Shown one piece after another: positions 52,812 to 58,439 of a stretch of DNA of 58,439 nt (positions are counted from its first letter, which is position 1; every line of letters starts with the position of its first letter). The stretch lies in assembly GCA_900109435.1 (NCBI GenBank), contig FNZT01000010.1:135188-193626 (forward strand), in the 5' to 3' direction. A program made the position numbers and the translations under genes. A model generated the notes under the pieces. It did no database searches. It saw only the letters and a program-made list of their open reading frames with translations, and was not told the origin of the DNA. This DNA is from Ruminococcus sp. YRD2003 (GTDB taxonomy: Bacteria > Bacillota > Clostridia > Oscillospirales > Ruminococcaceae).

Positions 52812-53534
52812 TTAAAAAATATACGGCTTGCCGTCTATGGTGTACACGCAGAAGAGCATACCCTCAGGCAGCACGTTCGTCAGCTCAGTGATATAATTGC
52901 TTTCCTCGTTGCCATAGTAGGTGTATCCGCCCATTGTGAGCAGCTTGCGGTCGGTTATCTTTGAGATGATGTCGTCGCCGAACACTGTCTTCAGGTTTTG
53001 GTCGCGCGACTCAAACCTCGCGTCTGCTTCGGTATCGCCTGCAAGACGACAGTCCGATATCTCGATGAAGTTTATCTTGAAGCCCTCGCACAGGGTCTGC
53101 TCCATGGTCGTATAGTAGTCCTCGATGAACTTCTCCTCGGAGTCGTACCTCTCGCTCGCCTTGCATACGCCGTCGAGGAAGCCAGGGTAGTAGCAGGCGG
53201 CTATAGCCTCGTAGTCGCCGCTGTTGAGTGCCTCCACGTACTTGTTGACCATGTAGAGCTCGTCATAACCCGTGGAATCATTCCAGAAGGAGTTGTCGTA
53301 GCTTATCTGTATGCTGACATTGCTGTCATCTGCGGGCTTGAGGTCGTCGTTCGCCATATACGCCGAATGGTACTCCTCGTCGGTCATGTTCTTGCGGGCG
53401 TTCTCTCCGCCGTCTATGCGCACGCCTGACGATGATGACGATGTCGATGAGCTTCCCTTGTCACCGCAGGATACCGCTGTCAGCATGGCTCCCGCAAGCA
53501 ATATTGCGAGGGCTGCCTTGTTCATCTTCTTCAT
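52812..53534 (-). CDS. Putative lipoprotein of unknown function
   Basis: 240 residues. Signal peptide with a lipobox-like ending AVSC (Cys23), then a Ser-rich stretch typical of lipoproteins. The mature part is acidic and Tyr-rich with no recognised domain; segment YVEALNSGDYEAIAACYYPG has the look of a SnoaL/DUF-type nuclear-transport-factor-2 helix. Third of three adjacent lipoprotein genes on this strand, 14 bp after the second. Confidence 0.75.
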   Translation of the reverse strand: MKKMNKAALAILLAGAMLTAVSCGDKGSSSTSSSSSGVRIDGGENARKNMTDEEYHSAYMANDDLKPADDSNVSIQISYDNSFWNDSTGYDELYMVNKYVEALNSGDYEAIAACYYPGFLDGVCKASERYDSEEKFIEDYYTTMEQTLCEGFKINFIEISDCRLAGDTEADARFESRDQNLKTVFGDDIISKITDRKLLTMGGYTYYGNEESNYITELTNVLPEGMLFCVYTIDGKPYIF

Positions 53535-53548
53535 TTCTCTTCCTCCTG

Positions 53549-54295
53549 TCAGCCAAAGGTGTAATACTTGCCGTCAACTACGGCAAAGGCTATCTCGTAG
53601 CCGCTTATCAGACGGTGCTCTGCGCCGTCCTCACCCTTGGCGTATATATAAAAGCTGACGTATTCTATGTCATCCGAATTCGCCTTGACATATTCGTAGT
53701 AGTCGGTGTCGAATATCTCGTCGAAATAGCTGAAGAGGTCCGCTTTCAGGTCGTCGAGTGTCTCCCCCTCGCTGAGCTCGGGCTGCTCCGCCTTTATGCG
53801 GGTAATGGTGAAATCGCCAGTATACTGCGAACTGTCGCCGTCGTCACCCGCTACCGCATTCTGCATTATGGTCCTGAGATTCTCACAGTTGAGCTTGAAG
53901 GAGTCTTCAAGTCCGTACTCATACTCTTCCTGCAAATATGTGCCGTAGCGCTCCTTGTAGTCGGGGTAGATGAGTTCCTGATATGTCTCGAAGTCTTCGT
54001 TCTGGAAAGACGTGAAGTATCTGTCAAGCGCGAACATCAGCTCCTCGGAAACGGGCTCCTCATAGTAGAACTTGACTCCGTCGGCGGCTACGCGGTAGCT
54101 TCCGAGGTCGTATTCCTCGCTGCCCTCCTTCGGCTCGACGATGTCGCCGACTGTGGGTGCGGTATCGGCTGCGGCGCTCGGTGATGTGTTCACCGATACG
54201 TTCTCATTTACCGATATCTCCGCCTCTTTTCCGCATGAAACGCAGGCAAGCAGACATATTGCTGCTGCGACTGCGGCAGGTATTCTCTTCTTCAT
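53549..54295 (-). CDS. Putative lipoprotein of unknown function
   Basis: 248 residues. N-terminus MKKRIPAAVAAAICLLACVSC with a lipobox at Cys21, followed by an acidic, flexible segment. The mature part has a pattern like the neighbouring lipoprotein (DRYFTSFQNEDFETYQELIY compares with YVEALNSGDYEAIAACYYPG), so the two may be distant paralogues. Start at 54295 leaves GGAGG 7 nt upstream; an ATG two codons earlier is too close. Confidence 0.75.
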   Translation of the reverse strand: MKKRIPAAVAAAICLLACVSCGKEAEISVNENVSVNTSPSAAADTAPTVGDIVEPKEGSEEYDLGSYRVAADGVKFYYEEPVSEELMFALDRYFTSFQNEDFETYQELIYPDYKERYGTYLQEEYEYGLEDSFKLNCENLRTIMQNAVAGDDGDSSQYTGDFTITRIKAEQPELSEGETLDDLKADLFSYFDEIFDTDYYEYVKANSDDIEYVSFYIYAKGEDGAEHRLISGYEIAFAVVDGKYYTFG

Positions 54296-54310
54296 TGCCA
54301 TGCCTCCGCT

Positions 54311-55021
54311 TTATATCGCGATGTAGTTGAAGCCCCTCTCCTGTGCCCAGTTCAGCACCTCCGAGCCCTCGGGAGCGTAGATGATGAGGTCGGGAAGGTC
54401 TTCAAGTCCCCAGTTCTCATATTTCAGGTCGGGATTGAGTATACGCAGGGTGGTGAGCCCCTCGCAGGCTGTGAATGCCTCCTCATGGACATATTCCACG
54501 TTCTGCGGGATAGTGACCTCGGTAAGGCTCGTGCAGGCGACGAACGCGCCTCTGTCTATGCCTGTCACCGCCTCGGGGATATTGACCTCTGCAAGCGATG
54601 AGCAGTCCATAAAGGCGTTCTCGCCGATGAGAGTTACGCTCTCGGGTATCTGCACCGATACGATATCGTAGTTCGCCTCAAAGGCGTAGTAGCTTATCTC
54701 TGTAACGGGCACGCCCTCTATGCTGTCGGGAATGACGACATACTGCTCATTGCCGACGTATTTCGTTATCTTTGTATTGCCGTCCTCGATGACATACTCG
54801 AAATCGGTGGACTCCTTTACGTCCCTGACGTGGACTGTGGGCTTCTCGTCGTAGACGTTGCCGTCCTCGTCGATAAAGGTGTCGGGTTCGATATCCGTTT
54901 CAGCCGCGGCGGCAGATGTGGGGCTCTCCGCCACCGAATCGCTGCCTGTGCCTGTCTCGGAACAGCCTGCGGTCAGAGCCGCAAGGACAGTCAGTACAGA
55001 CAATAATGCCATTCTCTTCAT
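54311..55021 (-). CDS. Lipoprotein with BspA-type leucine-rich repeats
   Basis: 236 residues. Signal peptide with lipobox LTAGC (about Cys20). An acidic Ser/Thr/Ala linker precedes leucine-rich repeats of the BspA type: for example EVNIPEAVTGIDRGAFVACT and EVTIPQNVEYVHEEAFTACE. Probably surface-exposed and ligand-binding. I chose the ATG at 55021 with GGAG 8 nt upstream; the longer frame to 55120 begins before the signal peptide. First of the three lipoprotein genes. Confidence 0.85.
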   Translation of the reverse strand: MKRMALLSVLTVLAALTAGCSETGTGSDSVAESPTSAAAAETDIEPDTFIDEDGNVYDEKPTVHVRDVKESTDFEYVIEDGNTKITKYVGNEQYVVIPDSIEGVPVTEISYYAFEANYDIVSVQIPESVTLIGENAFMDCSSLAEVNIPEAVTGIDRGAFVACTSLTEVTIPQNVEYVHEEAFTACEGLTTLRILNPDLKYENWGLEDLPDLIIYAPEGSEVLNWAQERGFNYIAI

Positions 55022-55127
55022 AATTCTATCTCCGTTATTTGAAAGCTGTATGTTGCCTTTATGCACAAAGAATGAAATCTCGCGGGCGGATACCGTCCGA
55101 CCCTGCAAAAGCTCATTCAATCAAACC

Positions 55128-55340
55128 GTAGGGGCGCATTACAGCAAAGCTGCATATAGCATCACAATCCAAATCAAAGATTTGGTGTGCTGCTTATCCG
55201 TGCGCCCGACAATCGAAATCGGGATTAGCGGGCTGATAATATCCGCCTCTACAAGGCGAGATTAAACATAACCGTAGGGGCGCCATTTGGGCGTCCGAGA
55301 TAATCCGACAAATCGACGGGCGAGCGGAACTCGCCCCTAC
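55128..55340. repeat. GTAGGGG repeats, including a half-copy with the 57-bp insertion
   Basis: The gap 55022-55354 holds no gene. 55128-55208 matches 33695-33775 at 80 of 81 bases, with the 57-bp insertion at the same site. A complete 67-bp GTAGGGG...CCCCTAC element follows at 55274-55340. Confidence 0.8.
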
Positions 55341-55354
55341 GATCCGAGCCCATG

Positions 55355-57178
55355 TTACTGCTTTGCTCTTACCTTCGCGCGCTGAGAGTTGCTGAGTATG
55401 CGCTTGCGGATACGCAGGCTCTCGGGTGTTACCTCGAGAAGCTCGTCGTCTGCGAGGAATTCAAGGCAGTCCTCAAGGCTGAGTATGCGGTGAGGCACGA
55501 GACGGAGCGCGTCGTCGCTTCCGCTCGCACGGGTGTTTGTGAGGTGCTTCTTCTTGCAGACATTTACAACGAGGTCGTCGGTCTTGGGCGATGCGCCTAC
55601 TACCATGCCCTCGTAAACAGGTGTGCCTGCGGGGATAAAGAGCTGTCCGCGCTCCTGTGCGTTGAACAGACCGTAGGTAACAGCCTCGCCTGTCTCGAAG
55701 GAAACGAGAGAGCCCGTGTTTCTGCGGTCGATGTCGCCCTTGTACGGCTCGTAGCCCTCGAATACGTGGCTCATGATGCCCTCGCCCTTGGTATCTGTGA
55801 GGAACTCGCTCTTATAGCCGAAAAGACCTCTCGCGGGTATGAGGAACTCGACACGCATACGGCTGCCCTGCGGGTGCATGGAGACAAGCTCGCCCTTGCG
55901 GCTGCCCATTTTCTCCATTACGGAGCCGACACAGTCCTCGGGGACGTCGATGACAAGGCGCTCGATAGGTTCGAGCTTCTGACCTGTCTCCTCGTCCTTC
56001 TTGAAGAGCACGCGGGGAGTCGAAACTGCAAGCTCATAGCCCTCGCGGCGCATATTCTCGATGAGTATGGAGAGGTGCATCTCGCCTCTGCCCGCTACTC
56101 TGAACGAATCTGTGGAATCGGTCTCCTCAACGCGGAGTGAAACGTCCTTCAGGAGCTCGCGGAAGAGCCTCTCGCGGAGCTGGCGCGAAGTGACGAACTT
56201 GCCCTCACGCCCTGCGAAGGGGCTGTCGTTGACCGAGAAAGTCATCTCGACGGTCGGCTCGCTTATCTTGACAAAGGGAAGCGGCTCGGGTGCCTCTGGC
56301 GCACAGATAGTATCTCCGATAGTGATGCCCTCTATTCCCGATACCCACACGATATCGCCGACTGTTGCCTCCTGAACGGGCACGCGGTTGAGTCCCTGTA
56401 TCTGGAGGAGCGACACTATCTTGGAGTTGTAATTCTTCTTCGAGCCTGTGTAGTCACAGACTGTTACCTGCTGGTTCACCTTGATGCTGCCTCGGACGAT
56501 GCGTCCGATGCCTATCCTGCCCACGTATTCGTTGTAGTCGATGGAGGAGATGAGCATCTGGAGCGGCTCCTCCTCGTTGCCCTTCGGGGGCTCGATGTAG
56601 TTGATGATGGTCTCGAAAAGGGGCTTGAGGTCGGTGCCTGCCTCGTACTGACTAAGCGATGCCGTTCCGCTTCTGCCAGAGCAGAAAAGCAGCGGAGATT
56701 CGAGCTGTTCCTCGCTCGCGTCGAGGTCGAGCAGGAGCTCGAGCACCTCGTCGCCTATCTCGTCGAGACGGGCGTCGGGACGGTCTATCTTGTTGACTAC
56801 GATGATTATTTTGTGGCCCATTTCAAGCGCCTTCGAGAGCACGAAGCGGGTCTGGGGCATGGGGCCCTCGGCTGCGTCAACAAGCAGGAGAACGCCGTCC
56901 ACCATTTCGAGGATGCGCTCTACCTCGCCGCCGAAATCGGCGTGCCCAGGGGTGTCGATGACGTTTATCTTGATGTCGTTGTACATAACGGAGGTATTCT
57001 TCGCAAGGATTGTGATACCTCTCTCGCGCTCGATGTCGTTCGAGTCCATTACTCGCTCGGCAACTGCCTGATTCTCGCGGAATACACCGCCCTGCTTGAG
57101 CATCTCGTCAACGAGAGTGGTCTTGCCGTGGTCAACGTGGGCGATTATCGCGATGTTTCTTAAATCTTCTCTTATCAT
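55355..57178 (-). CDS. typA: Ribosome-associated GTPase TypA/BipA
   Basis: 607 residues. Translational GTPase of the EF-G family. G1 AHVDHGKTTLVDEML (14-27), G3 DTPGHADFGGEVERI, G4 NKIDRP; then domains II, III and V and the TypA C-terminal domain. It supports ribosome assembly and stress growth. AAGGAG precedes the ATG at 57178. Its stop lies within 15 bp of a repeat element. Confidence 0.97.
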   Translation of the reverse strand: MIREDLRNIAIIAHVDHGKTTLVDEMLKQGGVFRENQAVAERVMDSNDIERERGITILAKNTSVMYNDIKINVIDTPGHADFGGEVERILEMVDGVLLLVDAAEGPMPQTRFVLSKALEMGHKIIIVVNKIDRPDARLDEIGDEVLELLLDLDASEEQLESPLLFCSGRSGTASLSQYEAGTDLKPLFETIINYIEPPKGNEEEPLQMLISSIDYNEYVGRIGIGRIVRGSIKVNQQVTVCDYTGSKKNYNSKIVSLLQIQGLNRVPVQEATVGDIVWVSGIEGITIGDTICAPEAPEPLPFVKISEPTVEMTFSVNDSPFAGREGKFVTSRQLRERLFRELLKDVSLRVEETDSTDSFRVAGRGEMHLSILIENMRREGYELAVSTPRVLFKKDEETGQKLEPIERLVIDVPEDCVGSVMEKMGSRKGELVSMHPQGSRMRVEFLIPARGLFGYKSEFLTDTKGEGIMSHVFEGYEPYKGDIDRRNTGSLVSFETGEAVTYGLFNAQERGQLFIPAGTPVYEGMVVGASPKTDDLVVNVCKKKHLTNTRASGSDDALRLVPHRILSLEDCLEFLADDELLEVTPESLRIRKRILSNSQRAKVRAKQ

Positions 57179-57234
57179 ACTTATCTCTCCTTAAAATAAC
57201 CTTTAGCTTTTCTTTCCAATGGATATATTAACAA

Positions 57235-57870
57235 TCATGACATACTGCGCAGTCTCATCAGCATCTCATCGAGATTTATGTAGTCTGTCGGGATATGTAC
57301 TGTCATCGGCATGATGTCAAGCAGGCTGCCCTCCGCAGAGCCGCAGGTCTGACGCTTGAACCTTATCTTCACGTACTTCCTGCCCTCGGTGACACTCAGC
57401 ACCTCCTTGACAAAGCAGCCGTGCATCTGCCACACCGCGGGAGACTGTATGAACTCGTCGTACTTGGAAGCCGTATTTATATTGCTGATATTGTTCACAG
57501 CCTTGATGTCCGTCGCCATGGCTGAGCGGTAATTCCAGTTTATCATCGCTCCGAATACTCTGCTGTCGGCAAAGGCGGCGGCGCAGTCGATAAAGACGAT
57601 GTCGTCGTCAGTTGCCACGAAAGCCTTGAAATCCCTGTCTTTGGTGAAGATACAGTACACGACCGCCGCAAGGGACAGCGCTCCGCCTCCGAGACCCAAA
57701 ACGGCGATGAGCGTCGCACCCACGCCTCCGTAGAGCATCGCCATTCCAAACGCTATCCAGCCGATGACCAGCAGCACTATCATCAGGACTATGTACTTGA
57801 CTTTATCCTCCGTATGTTTCTTTATGTATCGGGCTTTGAGGTTGTCTGCATAGGATGTTCTGCAAATCAT
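57235..57870 (-). CDS. Small membrane protein of unknown function
   Basis: 211 residues. Two membrane segments (about 24-46 and 49-72) after a basic N-terminus, then a soluble cytoplasmic domain of about 135 residues. I do not recognise it. I chose the ATG at 57870 with GGGGAGG 8 nt upstream; the longer frame to 57966 runs into a terminator. It precedes typA by 56 bp on the same strand. Confidence 0.7.
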   Translation of the reverse strand: MICRTSYADNLKARYIKKHTEDKVKYIVLMIVLLVIGWIAFGMAMLYGGVGATLIAVLGLGGGALSLAAVVYCIFTKDRDFKAFVATDDDIVFIDCAAAFADSRVFGAMINWNYRSAMATDIKAVNNISNINTASKYDEFIQSPAVWQMHGCFVKEVLSVTEGRKYVKIRFKRQTCGSAEGSLLDIMPMTVHIPTDYINLDEMLMRLRSMS

Positions 57871-57941
57871 ATATATACCTCCCCTACATTTATTTAACAA
57901 CAATGCGGTATTTCGTGCAAAAGCTCCTTTTTTCCTGACAT

Positions 57942-57968
57942 AAAAAAGCCCTTGCAGAGTTTGCAAGG
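57942..57968 (-). terminator. Intrinsic terminator
   Basis: On the - strand: CCTTGCA aactc TGCAAGG followed by GCTTTTTT. A second terminator downstream of the tRNA genes. Confidence 0.75.
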
Positions 57969-57988
57969 TGTCGCTGAAATGTGTTAGT

Positions 57989-58018
57989 CAAAGAAATCGC
58001 CCCGATATTATCGGGGCG
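57989..58018 (-). terminator. Terminator of the tRNA operon
   Basis: CGCCCCGAT aat ATCGGGGCG followed on the - strand by ATTTCTTT, 5 bp after the tRNA-Tyr 3' end. Confidence 0.85.
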
Positions 58019-58022
58019 TTTC

Positions 58023-58108
58023 TGGTGGGAGAGGGTGGATTCGGACCACCGAAGCTGAAAAGCAACAGATTTACAGTCTGCCCCCTTTGGCCACTCGGGA
58101 ACTCTCCC
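58023..58108 (-). tRNA. tRNA-Tyr (anticodon GTA)
   Basis: 86 nt including an encoded CCA end. Acceptor stem GGGAGAG/CTCTCCC, anticodon loop CTGTAAA, a long variable arm (class II) and T-loop GGTCCGAATCC. Cleanly folds. Confidence 0.95.
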
Positions 58109-58152
58109 ATTAGAAAGATTGAAAATTTTACGAGGTCGACGACCTCGTAATG

Positions 58153-58228
58153 TGGAGCTGGTGGACGGACTCGAACCCCCGACCTGCTGATTACAAATCA
58201 GCTGCTCTACCAACTGAGCTACACCAGC
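58153..58228 (-). tRNA. tRNA-Thr (anticodon TGT)
   Basis: 76 nt including an encoded CCA end. Acceptor stem GCTGGTG/CACCAGC, D-arm AGCTCAGTTGGTAGAGC, anticodon loop TTTGTAA, T-arm GGGGTTCGAGTCC. Upstream of tRNA-Tyr with a 44-bp spacer. Confidence 0.95.
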
Positions 58229-58243
58229 TTAACTGACTTGATT

Positions 58244-58272
58244 ATTATATCACAAACGATTACGCTTGTCAA
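58244..58272 (-). promoter_or_regulatory. Promoter of the tRNA-Thr/tRNA-Tyr operon
   Basis: On the - strand: TTGACA (58272-58267), 17-bp spacer ending TGA, TATAAT (58249-58244). Perfect consensus with extended -10. Confidence 0.85.
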
Positions 58273-58317
58273 GCTTTTTTTGAAATTTTTTTGAGATTTT
58301 TTGTGAGGCGGTGTTCT

Positions 58318-58438
58318 GCGGGACGTCGAGGACGCCGTCCCCTACATTTTTATCGGCTATGCGGAACGCCGAGTGACTCCCTACGGTGTAGGGAGATGTC
58401 AGCGAAGCTGACAGAGGGTACGTGCAGCCGTTGGCTGC
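58318..58438. repeat. GTAGGGG-family palindrome and three serial hairpins at the window end
   Basis: After a GGGACGTCGAGGACGCCGTC palindrome come CTCCCTAC/GTAGGGAG (58377-58395), TGTCAGC/GCTGACA (58397-58413) and GCAGCC/GGCTGC (58424-58438). No gene is seen in 58229-58439. Confidence 0.6.
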
Positions 58439-58439
58439 G

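Overview
The window looks like chromosome of a Gram-positive, anaerobic Firmicute of the Clostridia, most likely a Ruminococcus-like member of the Oscillospiraceae. This rests on strong AGGAGG ribosome-binding sites, the S10-spc-alpha gene order with a KOW-domain gene between map and infA, zinc-ribbon forms of S14, L24 and L36, a type II fatty-acid cluster that uses FabK, a VOR/KOR-type ferredoxin oxidoreductase, and two secreted proteins with dockerin modules. The assignment is an inference from gene content; no database was searched.

Layout. 1-6000 (+): a cut-off Ala/Pro-rich gene, a TPR protein, then a response regulator, histidine kinase and membrane-anchored HtrA protease. 5994-6948 (-): yajC and a small membrane protein. 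7341-22917 (-): the ribosomal superoperon from rpsJ to rplQ, including secY, adk, map, infA and rpoA, preceded by a leader with an intrinsic terminator. 23818-25548 (-): a LysM/G5/M23 cell-wall peptidase. 25549-26652: a gene-poor stretch with hairpins, a palindromic MITE-like element and a 16-bp site identical in form to a ParB-binding parS site. 26653-30783: pseudouridine synthase, a membrane protein, a histidine phosphatase, an XRE regulator and a small unknown gene. 31018-34566 (-): a four-subunit 2-oxoacid:ferredoxin oxidoreductase and a ParA-like ATPase. 34766-35500 (+): a secreted dockerin/poly-Thr protein whose C-terminus resembles BECR-fold RNase toxins. 35555-45800 (-): acpP, then the fatty-acid operon fabH-fabK-fabG-fabF-accB-two unknown membrane proteins-fabZ-accC-accD-accA. 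46261-50775 (+): fabD, aroE, aroK, an amidohydrolase and a leucine-rich-repeat/dockerin protein. 50981-52453 (+): guaB. 52488-52773: a compact pair of convergent promoters around a tiny membrane peptide gene and a shared bidirectional terminator, which is the layout of a type I toxin-antitoxin locus. 52812-57870 (-): three lipoproteins, typA/bipA and a small membrane protein. 58023-58228 (-): tRNA-Tyr and tRNA-Thr.

How the genes work together. The window is mostly housekeeping: translation, protein export (SecY, YajC), envelope quality control (two-component system plus HtrA), membrane lipid synthesis (all acetyl-CoA carboxylase subunits plus FabD, H, K, G, F, Z and ACP) and nucleotide synthesis. 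Divergent fabH and fabD transcripts share a 460-bp regulatory gap.

The least ordinary layer lies between the genes. Intergenic gaps, even inside operons, hold several families of palindromic dispersed repeats: a 65-71 bp GTAGGGG/CCCCTAC element, a 57-bp element found inserted inside it, an element with 7-bp tandem-repeat arms, a 123-bp element with 12-bp terminal inverted repeats, and a 176-bp palindrome. The strongest candidates for an undescribed system are the toxin-antitoxin-like locus at 52.5 kb, the dockerin-nuclease-like protein at 34.8 kb and the nested repeat families.
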